The position numbers and the translations under genes were made by a program. A DNA stretch of 64,000 nt from Gimesia chilikensis. Lineage in GTDB: Bacteria > Planctomycetota > Planctomycetia > Planctomycetales > Planctomycetaceae. The notes below the pieces were generated by a model. It did not search any database. It saw only the letters and a program-made list of their open reading frames with translations, and had not been told where the DNA came from. Below, one piece after another: positions 35,681-45,558 of the stretch (position 1 is its first letter; the number at the start of each line of letters is the position of its first letter). The stretch spans positions 1-64,000 of the forward strand of contig NZ_VTSR01000004.1 in NCBI RefSeq assembly GCF_008329715.1. Reading direction: 5' to 3'.

Positions 35681-36619
35681 TCAGGAGGACTCTTTCTGAT
35701 TGCGGTGTCTGATCTGGGTAAAACTGATCGACTGAGGGGATGGAGATGAAGCCTTGTGGGAATCAGAGGGACTGATTTGTTTGCTCATTTTACCAGGACT
35801 GACATCGCTGATTGAGAGACCGAGCATTCGCTGGCGAAGAATCTCAGGTAACCCGTCTGGCGATGATTCAGCATCGGTTCCGCTGCGTTCGTAGCGTATT
35901 TGTCGGAGTGATTTGATCGTCGCAGAATGACTGAAACAGTCTGCCGGAAAGCTGGCCAGCACGGCCCCCAGCATGGACTCCCAGTCCGCAGTGGTCTGAC
36001 TGGTCTGACCGGAGGGAAATGAAACCCGCAGGCCGGCGTTAATCAGATTCCAGGTTTGTGCAGCATGAATGGCATTCTGTTCGGACAACTGATCCTCACC
36101 AAAATCACGTGCGCGTTCTACGTCGTGGGCAAATTCTTCGAGGCCCAGTCTCTGCACGTATTGGCCAAGCAGCATGTCGGTCCAGCGCTCGATTGAACGA
36201 CGGGTGGCATTGATGCGTTTGAGAGTCTCTGTACTCAATCCCTGTTCGGACACCAGTATTTTTAAAATGATCCGTTTCACATCCAGAAAGGAAAGGAACA
36301 GACTCCGGGCAATCGGTTCGGCCTGACATTGTCCACGTCGTTGATCGGCGGCGGTATAGATTGCTGTGACGACTCTAATCAGCATCTCTTCGGCGAAGAA
36401 ATCTCTAAAAATGATTTCCAGTTCGTTCTCTGCAGCTTCAATTTTCGATTCTGACTGGGTGAATGCATCCAGTGTCGCTCGTCGATGTTTGATATGTTTC
36501 TGTCCATGCGACCAGAAGTCACACAGGAGTTCTGGTGCGAAAGGATCGGAACCCTCCACCAGAGAAAAACTTTGAGAACTGATCAGTGCAGCCACCTGAG
36601 CGGTCAGTTGAGAATTCAA
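35681..36619 (-). CDS. Hypothetical protein
   Basis: A 312-residue soluble protein I do not recognise. It is mostly predicted helix between residues 40 and 240 (for example AENELEIIFRDFFAEEML and TLKRINATRRSIERWTDML), with a Ser/Pro-rich, probably disordered tail from about 265 (SPSDSHKASSPSPQS). No signal peptide, membrane helix or catalytic motif is visible. It lies upstream of the aroF promoter on the same strand but ends 38 bases before that promoter's -35 box, so it is probably an independent unit. Long length and ordinary codon use support it being real. Confidence 0.6.
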   Translation of the reverse strand: MNSQLTAQVAALISSQSFSLVEGSDPFAPELLCDFWSHGQKHIKHRRATLDAFTQSESKIEAAENELEIIFRDFFAEEMLIRVVTAIYTAADQRRGQCQAEPIARSLFLSFLDVKRIILKILVSEQGLSTETLKRINATRRSIERWTDMLLGQYVQRLGLEEFAHDVERARDFGEDQLSEQNAIHAAQTWNLINAGLRVSFPSGQTSQTTADWESMLGAVLASFPADCFSHSATIKSLRQIRYERSGTDAESSPDGLPEILRQRMLGLSISDVSPGKMSKQISPSDSHKASSPSPQSISFTQIRHRNQKESS

Positions 36620-36742
36620 TTTAGTACCATTCCGAGCTGAGAGATGAATTAGATAATCAAGCGAGAGCGTTTACCAGGGGAAGGTTCTATCCCCTGTGTC
36701 TGATACTTCGCAAAACTGATACCAGTTCCCTCTCCAAATAAA

Positions 36743-36787
36743 AACTCTCTCATAAATGCTTTATTTGTAGCGGTTTATGAGAGAGTT
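36743..36787 (-). terminator. Terminator of the DUF1080 gene
   Basis: AACTCTCTCATAAA (36743-36756) pairs perfectly with TTTATGAGAGAGTT (36774-36787), 14 bp, 17-base loop, followed on the minus strand by TTTTATTT. It lies about 70 bases past the stop of the DUF1080 gene. A smaller 7-bp hairpin (36832-36851) sits just after the stop. Confidence 0.65.
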
Positions 36788-36854
36788 CTGAATTCTTGTG
36801 CGGGGTTCAGCGCTGAGCTAATCCACCAGCGTGTTGATAAAAATCAACACGAGT

Positions 36855-37610
36855 TCACTTTTTCGGTGCTGTTTTCGCGACTTCCTCCGGAGAGAGTTTC
36901 CGCAGGCGGATGTTCTTCAAGGCGGCGGTGGTGGCGAAAGATGTGATTCCGAAGGGGCGGGAAAGCTCGACCTCATGGCGGATCGAAATTTTGCGATCCT
37001 TCAGATTCTGATCGACGATCTGCTTATCATTCAACCAGACCTGGATTTTGTGATCGGTAACCTGCAGACGCACTTTATACCACTCCCCTTTTTTCAAGGT
37101 CTGAAATGTGGTTGTGCTATTCTGTGAGGCATCGTCGCCGTCAATACTGGAAAGTCCACACAGAGCACCACCCCAGCCTCCAAGAATAAATGAGCAGGGA
37201 TCTTTTTTGACCGGAAACGTCAGTCCGCAGAAGAAATCGGTGCCATCGACACGCATGGCTTGCAGCTCGACCTCATAGTTCGTTTCGGGCAGCTTCTTGG
37301 CATCGGTAAATGTGGCGCCGGTAAGATCGACACCCATTTCGAGGATCATTTTCCCGTCTTCGACGTGGACCTCTCCCTCTCCTCCGAATTGGGGACTTTT
37401 CCAGCCATCCAGGTTTTTCCCGTTAAAGAGGGAGACCCATTCTTTGGATTTTTTGGCTTTGGCTGCCGGTTTGTCGCTACCCGTTTCCTGTTTTTTATCA
37501 GCAGCGAAAGTGCTCGTGGAAACTGCAACTACCAGGCTCATTAAGAGCAGACGGAAACTGTAATTAGAAGCATTCGAACTCGATACGAACGTCGCGAAGT
37601 TTTTGTACAT
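36855..37610 (-). CDS. Exported DUF1080 (LamG-like) protein
   Basis: A 251-residue exported protein: signal peptide to about residue 36 (LLLMSLVVAVSTSTFAADKK), a Lys-rich linker, then a DUF1080/3-keto-disaccharide hydrolase domain beginning WVSLFNGKNLDGWKSP and ending RPFGITSFATTAALKNIRLRKL. DUF1080 proteins are beta-sandwich, concanavalin-like domains, very abundant in planctomycetes. Some members cleave 3-keto-glycosides; most are uncharacterised. It stands alone, divergent from the GGDEF gene. Confidence 0.88.
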   Translation of the reverse strand: MYKNFATFVSSSNASNYSFRLLLMSLVVAVSTSTFAADKKQETGSDKPAAKAKKSKEWVSLFNGKNLDGWKSPQFGGEGEVHVEDGKMILEMGVDLTGATFTDAKKLPETNYEVELQAMRVDGTDFFCGLTFPVKKDPCSFILGGWGGALCGLSSIDGDDASQNSTTTFQTLKKGEWYKVRLQVTDHKIQVWLNDKQIVDQNLKDRKISIRHEVELSRPFGITSFATTAALKNIRLRKLSPEEVAKTAPKK

Positions 37611-37890
37611 GGGATGTTCCGAAACTGTATAACAAGTGAGTTGTCAGGGGGTTAGATAAGCTTCTATTAGAAAACAACGGGCGTTGATCTGAAAGCGAAA
37701 AAATACAGTTTATCGGGATTATAACGAATTCAGGGAACAGTGAATGTGAGGCTGCTGATTCCCCGGTCCGTGATGAAAAATGTGTTCATCATTTTCCCGT
37801 TTCTGAACTAGGTTTGATTGCAAGCTATCACAAGACGGATGGAAAAAATTCTATTCATTCAGCCGGATTTTCAGAAAGCGCAGGGCCCCG

Positions 37891-39615
37891 TTGTATTTTC
37901 TTATTGCCTCGATTATTGAAGTATTCACGAACCACGTCGCTTCGGGTGCGTCCAGTGCCAGCGTGTTAGCGATTGCCAGTGTGTGCCTGCTTCAATATGT
38001 CGTTTACACGATGAAAATGTCTGCTGTCCGCAAGGAAAATGCGGAATTTCAGCAGCATTATCACGATGTGGAAGAAGAGCTGAATGATGTCCAGTCAGAT
38101 CGGGCGATGACTCTGATTGAGAATCACATCCTGCGTGAGTTTGTCGCTCAGTCTGAATTTGATCAGACTATTGACCTGCTGTTAAAACGCTATGTACCAT
38201 CCATCCGGGAAGGGCTGGGATTGTACTTGAACCGTGTGAACGGCGAATTCAAAGTACGTGACTCGCGGGGGATTACCAGGAATTCCAAAGCCGTTTTCGA
38301 GTTCGACGAGCGTCAGCTCAAACAATTAAAGACACAGAATGTAATCATCCTGCGTGGGCAGGAATTACGAAATTCAAAAATTTATCAATGCTTTGATGAG
38401 CAGGACAAGCCGCGGATTCACAAATTGTGTCTGCTCGCAGTTTACGATAAAAATACCATCTCCGGTGTATTCCTGACGACGAATCTCTACCCCGATGGGG
38501 TAGATGAACAGCAGCAGATTAAGCTGGCCAAGCGACTGCTGGTCTGCGTTTCACGGAACATTGTGAAGAATCAGGATTACGAATCGTATCGCTTTGAATT
38601 ACGTGTCACCCGCGAGCAACTCGAATTGCGGGCTCTCGCCGACCAGCAGTTTAAAACTCCGGTAATCATGCTGGAAGAATTTCTGGATCGACTCCGACTG
38701 TTAACGAACTCGAGCAGAGCGAGTCTGTTTCTTTCCACACCCCACGATTTTTCAAACTGTAAGTCTATTGTGGATTGTGGCATGACCCTGCAGGCGGGAG
38801 TCAAAACCCGCTGGAAAGAGCATGAACTGACTCTCGTTCGACTCGGACTCAACTCCGGTGAGAATACATCACTGTCAGGTGAGCAGTTGGAGAATCATGG
38901 AGTTCGCTCGCTGATTGGGGCGGCACTGGTATCTCCCTTGATTACAAACCGGAAACGGATCGGGGCGATCTGTCTGACGAATCAGGAATGCCAGCCATTC
39001 GATGAAAGAGCGCTGCGTCTGATATCGTGGGCATCTCAGTTTCTCTCCAATACGCTGCTCAAAGTTCTCAATCATGCCAACATTGAAAAGCAGGCCCGAC
39101 AGGATGGTTTGACTGGGCTGGTAAATCGGCGTTCGTTCGATGAATTGATCGACAATGCATTCGGACGGGCTCAGGCGGCTCAGTCCGCCTGTTCCCTGAT
39201 CCTGATTGACCTCGATCATTTCAAGTCAATCAACGATACTTACGGGCATCAGGCGGGAGATGAGGTTCTACGACGGGTAGCCCGGATTCTACAGGACCGG
39301 ATTAAAGAAATCCGTTCGTCGGACAATGTGATCGCGGCCCGCTACGGCGGTGAGGAACTCGCAATCCTGCTGCCCGAGATTGGCCTGGCGGGAGCTGAGC
39401 GAATTGCAGAGGTGATTCGCCATTCCATAGAAACGGCTGCCATCGAGTTCAATGATACTCGAATTCCTGTGACTGCCAGTCTGGGACTTTCAACCTACAC
39501 TCCACAAGCCATGGAAAGTGTACAGACGCTGGTCGCTGCCGCCGATGGAGCGCTGTATCAGGCGAAATCGGATGGTCGAAATCGAGTTTGCAGCCTGACT
39601 TCCGCACCAGTCTGA
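37891..39615 (+). CDS. GAF-GGDEF diguanylate cyclase
   Basis: A predicted c-di-GMP synthase of about 574 residues. It begins with one membrane helix (about 17-38), a short coiled coil, a first GAF-like region (about 75-215), a second GAF region (about 255-395) and a C-terminal GGDEF domain (about 405-570). The active site reads ARYGGEELAILLPE (GGEEF variant, active form) near 487 and LIDLDHFKSINDTYGHQAGD near 440. The start is a TTG at 37891; no ATG exists upstream in frame before a stop at 37804, and the next ATG (residue 41) would lose the helix. The GAF ligands are unknown. Confidence 0.87.
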   Translation: MYFLIASIIEVFTNHVASGASSASVLAIASVCLLQYVVYTMKMSAVRKENAEFQQHYHDVEEELNDVQSDRAMTLIENHILREFVAQSEFDQTIDLLLKRYVPSIREGLGLYLNRVNGEFKVRDSRGITRNSKAVFEFDERQLKQLKTQNVIILRGQELRNSKIYQCFDEQDKPRIHKLCLLAVYDKNTISGVFLTTNLYPDGVDEQQQIKLAKRLLVCVSRNIVKNQDYESYRFELRVTREQLELRALADQQFKTPVIMLEEFLDRLRLLTNSSRASLFLSTPHDFSNCKSIVDCGMTLQAGVKTRWKEHELTLVRLGLNSGENTSLSGEQLENHGVRSLIGAALVSPLITNRKRIGAICLTNQECQPFDERALRLISWASQFLSNTLLKVLNHANIEKQARQDGLTGLVNRRSFDELIDNAFGRAQAAQSACSLILIDLDHFKSINDTYGHQAGDEVLRRVARILQDRIKEIRSSDNVIAARYGGEELAILLPEIGLAGAERIAEVIRHSIETAAIEFNDTRIPVTASLGLSTYTPQAMESVQTLVAAADGALYQAKSDGRNRVCSLTSAPV

Positions 39616-39733
39616 GCGAATCTTCAAATCTCTCGCTTTCAGGCTTGTCTCAGCAGTGGATGTCATGAACAATGATCTGGCACCAATTGTCTGAAGCACA
39701 GTCTCTGTCTCCGATTCGAAGTTTAGTATTCCG

Positions 39734-40531
39734 ATGTCTGATTCGATTTCCCATCAACCCGGTTCCCGCTCTGAACGAGGTCGGGTCATCGCTGTGATGC
39801 CAGCCTACAATGCAGCCAGTACGCTGGAACGAACCGTAGCCGATATCCCCGCAGGTTCTGTTGATGAGATCGTACTCGTGGATGACTGCAGTAGCGACAA
39901 CACTGTCGAAGTCGCCAGGCAACTGGGGCTGACGGTCATTCAACATGAACGTAATACCGGCTATGGCGGAAATCAGAAAACCTGTTATCGCTATGCACTG
40001 GAAGCGGGCGCTGATTACGTAGTCATGATTCACCCGGATTATCAGTACGATAGTCGAGTGATCCCGGTTGCGGTTGAATTAATCCGACTGGGAATTTGCG
40101 ACGTAATACTGGGCTCACGTATCAGAACCCGCGCAGAGACTCTGGAGGGGGGGATGCCTCTCTACAAGTACATTGCGAACCGGTTTCTGACAATCATCGA
40201 AAATATTGCCCTGGGACAGAACCTGGGAGACTTTCACAGCGGGTTTCGTGCTTACAGTCGCGCCGTGCTGGAAAAAGTCCCCTTTGAAAAAAACTCGGAC
40301 GATTTTGTATTCGACAGCCAGTTCCTGGCGCAGTCGGTTCGGTTCGGCTTTAAGATCAGCGATATCCCGGTTCCCGTGCGGTATTTCGACGAAGCCTCCA
40401 GCATCAACTTCAAACGCAGCGCCCAGTATGGTCTGTTGACGCTCAACGTCATGCTGCAGTACTGGCTACACCGACTCGGGATCTGGAAGTCAGAACTGTT
40501 TAAAGAGAAACAGCCTCAGCTTATCGACTGA
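39734..40531 (+). CDS. Glycosyltransferase family 2 protein
   Basis: A 265-residue GT-A fold glycosyltransferase of the dolichyl-phosphate mannose synthase-like group. The N-terminal [20 protein letters not shown] (residues 18-37), the nucleotide-binding VDDCSSDNT near 50, and HPDYQYD near 98 (DXD-equivalent) are clear; the [10 protein letters not shown] motif near 168 is also typical. There is no membrane helix at the C-terminus, so it probably works on the inner membrane face with a lipid or nucleotide-sugar acceptor. It stands alone. Confidence 0.88.
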   Translation: MSDSISHQPGSRSERGRVIAVMPAYNAASTLERTVADIPAGSVDEIVLVDDCSSDNTVEVARQLGLTVIQHERNTGYGGNQKTCYRYALEAGADYVVMIHPDYQYDSRVIPVAVELIRLGICDVILGSRIRTRAETLEGGMPLYKYIANRFLTIIENIALGQNLGDFHSGFRAYSRAVLEKVPFEKNSDDFVFDSQFLAQSVRFGFKISDIPVPVRYFDEASSINFKRSAQYGLLTLNVMLQYWLHRLGIWKSELFKEKQPQLID

Positions 40532-40540
40532 GTGTTGTGG

Positions 40541-41452
40541 CTATTCCTGCTTTTTGAATTTGCCGGCATCGTAGTCCTGCCAGAATTCAGCGGCTGCTTT
40601 CACATTGTCAAAGTTTGTGCCGATGCCCTGCAGAGTAGGGCTGTCCCTGATCACTTCGATGCCTTTTGTGATTTTCGACGGGGTGAAAATCAGACGTTGG
40701 AGAGGCATGCCTTTCAATGGAGTTAAATCGGTCACTTCAGATCCCGTCATATTCAAACGCAGGATCTGCATCCCTCTCAAAGGGGTCAGATCGGAAACTT
40801 TGGTTTTCTCAAAGTCCAGGCTTTCCAGCAGCATCCCTTTCAGCGGGCTGATGTCAGAGATCTCTGTTTTGGGAATCCAGAGGGTTCTCAGCGGAAGCGT
40901 ATTAATCAGACTCAGGTCTTTTACTTTAGTGTCGAACAGATTCAGCTGATTCAGCGGCATGCCCTCCAGAGGTGCAATATCGGAGACAGGCGTGTGTTCC
41001 ATGCGAAGAACCTGTAACGGCATTCCCTGCAGGGGCCGCAGGTCTGTGACATAGGTTCCTTCCAGGAAGAGTTGCTCCAGTTTCATGCCTTTGATGGGAC
41101 TCAAGTCACTTACCGGGCAGTTGGTCAGATCCAGATATTCCAGTTCGAGACCTTTGAGCGCCGAAATGTTTTCGACGTTCATATTGAACAGATTCACCGA
41201 AATGATTTTTCCCTGGCGTTTACCAAATTCAGCTGTGTTCTGATACTTGGGGTTGTCTTTCTTCAGTCGCTCATGAATGTCTTCTTCAGTCAATACGACG
41301 GGAGTAGGTGGGGCGGTGGGAATCGGAGGATCTTCCCTGGTGACCTGGGCCTCTGGCTCAGCAGGTTGCTCCTCTGCGCAGCCGGCGCTGATCATCGGAG
41401 AGGCAACAAGACAAAATACAATAACGCTGGTCAGGTGAGGATACAGGTTCAT
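40541..41452 (-). CDS. Leucine-rich-repeat lipoprotein
   Basis: The 303-residue product begins with a lipoprotein signal (VASPMISAGC; the lipid-bearing Cys is near residue 25) and a Pro-rich linker. It then has eight to nine leucine-rich repeats of about 22-23 residues of the form VSDLTPLKGMPLQRLIF, and a C-terminal helix pair. Starting at 41452 gives the lipobox its proper place and avoids overlap with the next gene; the frame is open to 41533. Similar LRR proteins are common in planctomycetes and probably bind proteins at the cell surface; no partner is known. Confidence 0.82.
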   Translation of the reverse strand: MNLYPHLTSVIVFCLVASPMISAGCAEEQPAEPEAQVTREDPPIPTAPPTPVVLTEEDIHERLKKDNPKYQNTAEFGKRQGKIISVNLFNMNVENISALKGLELEYLDLTNCPVSDLSPIKGMKLEQLFLEGTYVTDLRPLQGMPLQVLRMEHTPVSDIAPLEGMPLNQLNLFDTKVKDLSLINTLPLRTLWIPKTEISDISPLKGMLLESLDFEKTKVSDLTPLRGMQILRLNMTGSEVTDLTPLKGMPLQRLIFTPSKITKGIEVIRDSPTLQGIGTNFDNVKAAAEFWQDYDAGKFKKQE

Positions 41453-41501
41453 ATAGAAACGTGCTTTCACAGGCAGAAGAATCGAATTCGTTTTAAATAT
41501 A

Positions 41502-42539
41502 TCAGTAAACCAGTTCAAGAGACTGTTCGTCAAATGTCAGTCCCCAGCCGGGTCGATCTGTAACAGAGATCAGCCCCCCGTCGATTTCAGGCTGACCAGC
41601 GACCCAGGTCATCCAGGGCCGTCCAGTTTCAGCTAACGGGTGAGGATCCAGTGCTGCGATGGCATGCAGAGCCCAGATTTCCGCACCGCGATGGGGACAG
41701 ACACGCAGGCTGGCACGATTAGCCATCTTGTAGATTTTGATCAATTCCGTCAAACCGCCACACCAGCAGACATCGGGTTGCAAAACGGTGTGCAATTTCT
41801 GGTCGATCAGTTGAGTAAACGCTGCTGCTGTGAATTCATGTTCGCCTCCTGCAATGGGGACGGCCGACTCTTCGCTGAGTTGTGCATAACCGGCCAGATC
41901 ATCGGGAGAGAGCGGCTCTTCAATCCAGTCGATTTGAAAAGGCTCGATCGCCCGGGAAATGGCAATGGTTGATTCCACCGTCCACTTCATCCAGGCATCT
42001 ACCATCAGCAGGGGATCGGGGCCGATCAGAGTTCGGGCGGTTTCAATAGCCTGGATCATTTCATCCTGTTGGCCGGCATTGGAAACTTTTCCCAGATGCA
42101 GTTTATAGCCGGCGTGGGAGTCAATCGACTCCAGATCCTGGGTATTCCAGACGGTGCAATAAGTGGGAAGCTGCTGACCCGGTTGGCCGCCCAGAAGTGA
42201 AACTACGGGTACTTTCTCGGCTTTCCCCTTGAGGTCCCATAAAGCCAGGTCAACGCCGCTGATGGCCATGATAGCCAGGCCTTTGCGTCCGAAGGCCAGC
42301 GTGGACTGATACATTTCATTCCAGAGCCGGGAGATATCTTCGGGGCTTTGACCGAGGAGCAGGTCACGCAAGACGGTTTTGACGACGTGAATCCCTGCCA
42401 GTCCGCCGCCGCCGACTCCATATCCTGTGAGACCAGTGTCGGTATCGATGGCAACCAGAATCTGTCCCAGGCTGGTACGCCAGTCGGGGGGAGAGTTCTT
42501 TCCCACGGGTTGTATTGCGCGAACGTCTGTAATTTTCAT
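41502..42539 (-). CDS. Mandelate racemase/muconate lactonizing enzyme family protein
   Basis: An enolase-superfamily enzyme of 345 residues that abstracts a proton next to a carboxylate. It has the capping domain (residues 1-120) and the barrel with the metal-binding Asp/Glu triad in LLMVDAWMKW, DWIEEPLSPDD and IAGGEHEF, plus the catalytic base region LQPDVCWCGG and CPHRGAEIW. The residues suit sugar-acid dehydratases such as galactonate or related acids, but substrate cannot be fixed from sequence. It precedes the LRR lipoprotein gene on the same strand. Confidence 0.87.
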   Translation of the reverse strand: MKITDVRAIQPVGKNSPPDWRTSLGQILVAIDTDTGLTGYGVGGGGLAGIHVVKTVLRDLLLGQSPEDISRLWNEMYQSTLAFGRKGLAIMAISGVDLALWDLKGKAEKVPVVSLLGGQPGQQLPTYCTVWNTQDLESIDSHAGYKLHLGKVSNAGQQDEMIQAIETARTLIGPDPLLMVDAWMKWTVESTIAISRAIEPFQIDWIEEPLSPDDLAGYAQLSEESAVPIAGGEHEFTAAAFTQLIDQKLHTVLQPDVCWCGGLTELIKIYKMANRASLRVCPHRGAEIWALHAIAALDPHPLAETGRPWMTWVAGQPEIDGGLISVTDRPGWGLTFDEQSLELVY

Positions 42540-42653
42540 ACAGACAGTCTAGCGGATCTCAATACAAAATGCAGCGATCTGATTTCTGATTTGATCTGCG
42601 GGAAAGAGAATTTTCGCGGAGTTTCAACCTGGCAGCAGCTAAGCAGCGAGCGG

Positions 42654-43994
42654 TTAATTACCTTCTGCAACCTGCTGATTATTGGGTTTGACCTGAACGG
42701 GAGCGACCCGGAAGTTTTTAGGCAGGTTCTTTTTCAGCCAGTCATCCATCGACTTGGTGACATCCGCGGCGATTTTGGGAGGATTGCCGGGCTGAACAAT
42801 GGTCGCCACCGGTTTGATGATCTGCTTGTAAGCATCGTTGACGACTGTCTGGTTGACTTTTTTCTGTGTCAAACCCTCTTCAGAACCCTGATTGGCCGGT
42901 TTGAATGCCAGGTAGACATTCCAGAAACAGCGTTTCCAGAACCGGGCATTATTATTCTTATTGTACTCCGTTACCATTTTGCGGGTCAGATCCACAATGG
43001 AGTACGTAATTAATTTAATGTCGGAACGGGAATTGAGAGGCAGCTTACCAATATTATAGGCGGCTGCAGAACGGACTCCCCAGGTTCGCTTCGGGTTTTT
43101 CATGGCGTCCAGTAAGGCATCGACAACAACAGGCTGACGCGCCAGGTTGTCGGTAATTCCCAGGGATCCCAATGCATCGACCAGGCTCCGCTGATACCAG
43201 GAATGTTCCTGAATCGAGTTCTTGAGTTGGGGAATCAGGGCTTCAGCAATTTTAACACGCAGAGCATTACTGGGATCACCCATCTCACCGATGCGACCCA
43301 GGCCATTGGCGGCGACGATTTTGACTTCAGTCGGTTGTGTTTTGGATTCGATGACTTTCAGCAACGGAGCGTATGCCAGGGTGTAGGCGGTCCGTTTGGT
43401 CTTCTTGCGGCGATCTTCATCTCGCAGGTCCAGTTCGGAGAGCAGCACGACTGCACTGAAACGGACCAGGCGATGATTGTCGAACAGATCGGGAGCCTGT
43501 TTGGTTAATTCTTCCAGATACAGTTCACGCGCCTGGAAGTTACCGGAGACGCGACCGGAAAATTGAATGTCACGCAGAATGTTGGCACGCAGCTTTTTCA
43601 GGTCGGTGGCATTTTCGGGTTTGTTGGGATCGTTTTTAAACGTCATCAGGTACAGCTGGTAACGGGCACCATCAGCAATCAGCTTCTTGTCTGCACTACT
43701 GCTGATTTTTCCTCCCCGCAGGAGCTCATCAAAATCGCGTAGTTTGGTCTTGCGAAAATTGACGGCCTCTTCCGGCGTCATCAGGGGTTTGTATTCAGTG
43801 AGCGCTTTATCGTCCTGTTGTTTTGCCTCAGGTGGATTGGCTGGAGCCTCGTTCTGACCGAACAGCAGGGAGCTGTCTGCGAAGAATAATCCGGCAACCA
43901 GCAGAAAGAAACCAGTAATTCTGGCGGCTGGCACTTCAGTTACTGAAAAGGCCTCATACGAGCATCTGGATTGTCGCACGGAAAGTTCCTTCAT
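42654..43994 (-). CDS. Exported HEAT-repeat protein
   Basis: The 446-residue product has an N-terminal hydrophobic export signal (about residues 26-46, ending near LLFGQNEAP), a Pro/Lys-rich linker and a mostly helical body with HEAT-like repeats, for instance KIVAANGLGRIGEMGDPSNA, YQRSLVDALGSLGITDN and VRSAAAYNIGKLPLNS. HEAT repeats bind proteins; no enzymatic motif is present. It is divergent from the histone-deacetylase-like gene. The family seems restricted to planctomycetes; I know no function. Confidence 0.75.
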   Translation of the reverse strand: MKELSVRQSRCSYEAFSVTEVPAARITGFFLLVAGLFFADSSLLFGQNEAPANPPEAKQQDDKALTEYKPLMTPEEAVNFRKTKLRDFDELLRGGKISSSADKKLIADGARYQLYLMTFKNDPNKPENATDLKKLRANILRDIQFSGRVSGNFQARELYLEELTKQAPDLFDNHRLVRFSAVVLLSELDLRDEDRRKKTKRTAYTLAYAPLLKVIESKTQPTEVKIVAANGLGRIGEMGDPSNALRVKIAEALIPQLKNSIQEHSWYQRSLVDALGSLGITDNLARQPVVVDALLDAMKNPKRTWGVRSAAAYNIGKLPLNSRSDIKLITYSIVDLTRKMVTEYNKNNNARFWKRCFWNVYLAFKPANQGSEEGLTQKKVNQTVVNDAYKQIIKPVATIVQPGNPPKIAADVTKSMDDWLKKNLPKNFRVAPVQVKPNNQQVAEGN

Positions 43995-44613
43995 TCAACG
44001 TTCTGCTCGAACCCCTGTTCCACGGAACAACTTACGGGGTCTTCTCGACTACAATTGGGAGCGTGACATTCAAGAAAATATTACACAAATAAGGCAAAAA
44101 ACTCTATGGCAGCCGAAAAGAATTCCTGTGATAAAATACCGACCGCTTAAATGGTTCCGAATGAAACGGAATGAGGAGATGACTTAGTATAATAATACGA
44201 TAAATGCTGTGTCGTTACCAATTAAATCTAGTATTTAATAACAATCGAAGTGGTTAACCACCGGCTCGTATGAATTGAACTGTCTGAAATATCGAGAGAA
44301 TTCCCGGAGCGCGACTTCAGGTTGTTTTAAAACCGATGGTTGTATTATCTTACGTTATCGCTTTACCTTACGAGCTGTCAAGTTTTTTCCCCTTTCTGGC
44401 TCCGATTTCGGGTCTGAATCTGACAGAGGCTGGTGTCTTCTCGCAAAATTTATAAACAGAGCTCTCGTAGTAATGCGTGGAACCGGTATATTCCCTGCAA
44501 AGCAACCCGGCATGGCAGGAGTCGATTCTGCAGGCATGGGGCGGAAAATCTGCGTGGCAGGGGGACCTGAAGCGGACTCAGGAACTGAACAGATCCAGTT
44601 GGAAGGATGATCA
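43995..44613. other. Long divergent region, no gene supported
   Basis: A 111-codon plus-strand frame (44275-44610) is open but has no recognisable feature and no ribosome site. An A+T-rich part near 44180-44250 contains TATAAT at 44186-44191, possibly promoter sequence for the plus-strand deacetylase-like gene. I see no RNA gene or repeat. Confidence 0.5.
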
Positions 44614-45546
44614 ATGACCGTTTTTTACCAGAGCAAAACCTTTCTGCAGCACGAAACCGGATCTCACCCCGAAAGCCCTCAACGCTTACAGGCCGTGATG
44701 GAAGAAGTGGCAGCGAAAAAGATTGCCGGCCTGACAGTGGAGAACGATCCGACGGTCAAAATCGGACAGGAGATTGAACGCGTCCATTCCACCGACTATC
44801 TGAAATCAGTGCAGCAGTTTTGCGCGGATGGTGGCGGGCGGATTGAGACCGATACGGTCGTCTGTCCCCGGTCTTTCGAAGTCGCCCAGTATGCAGCCGG
44901 CTGTGCTATCAAGGCTGTGGATCAGGTATTACTGGGGAAAACGAAACGGATCTTCTGTGCAGTGCGGCCGCCGGGGCATCATGCACTCTCTAAGCAGGCG
45001 ATGGGGTTCTGCCTGATCAACAATGTGGCTGTAGCTGCGAAACATGCAGTCGTTCAACACAAGCTGAACCGGGTGCTGATTGTGGACTGGGATGTACATC
45101 ACGGCAACGGCACCCAGGATCTCTTTTACGAAGAAGACCAGGTCTATTTCTTTTCCGCGCACCGTCATCCCTTCTACCCTGGAACCGGAATGGGGGATGA
45201 AACGGGAACAGGGAAAGGGCTGGGGACAATCTGGAATCTGCCACTGGCCTTTGGCATCTCTCGTGATGAGTACTTCAAACTGTTTGAACGGATGCTGTTA
45301 CAGGCCGCCGAGAAATGTCAGCCGGAACTGGTGCTGATCAGTGCCGGCTTTGATGCTCATAAAGAGGATCCGATCGGCTCTTTGGGGCTGGAGACGGAAG
45401 ACTTTGGCCGCTTAACCAGACTCGTGGCTGGCGTGGCGAATCAATATTGTAAAGGCCGTATCGTCAGCCTGCTGGAAGGAGGCTACAACCCTCAGAGACT
45501 GGCAGAGTCTGTGGTCTGCCATCTGCAGGAGCTGGGGGCTGCCTGA
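44614..45546 (+). CDS. Histone deacetylase family protein
   Basis: A zinc-dependent deacetylase of 310 residues, related to AcuC and acetylpolyamine amidohydrolases. Active-site motifs are VRPPGHHALSKQAMGFC near residue 118-134 (catalytic His pair), VDWDVHHGNGTQDLFY near 157 (zinc Asp and His) and ISAGFDAHKEDP near 246 (second zinc Asp). Length is usual for the class. Substrates in bacteria include acetylated enzymes and polyamines. It stands alone, with its stop 12 bases from the convergent prenyltransferase-repeat gene. Confidence 0.92.
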   Translation: MTVFYQSKTFLQHETGSHPESPQRLQAVMEEVAAKKIAGLTVENDPTVKIGQEIERVHSTDYLKSVQQFCADGGGRIETDTVVCPRSFEVAQYAAGCAIKAVDQVLLGKTKRIFCAVRPPGHHALSKQAMGFCLINNVAVAAKHAVVQHKLNRVLIVDWDVHHGNGTQDLFYEEDQVYFFSAHRHPFYPGTGMGDETGTGKGLGTIWNLPLAFGISRDEYFKLFERMLLQAAEKCQPELVLISAGFDAHKEDPIGSLGLETEDFGRLTRLVAGVANQYCKGRIVSLLEGGYNPQRLAESVVCHLQELGAA

Positions 45547-45558
45547 TCGGGATTCAGA

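Noticed and set aside
44275..44610. 111-codon frame before the deacetylase-like gene
   Set aside because: No ribosome site, no motif, unusual composition; it ends just before the true gene start by chance.
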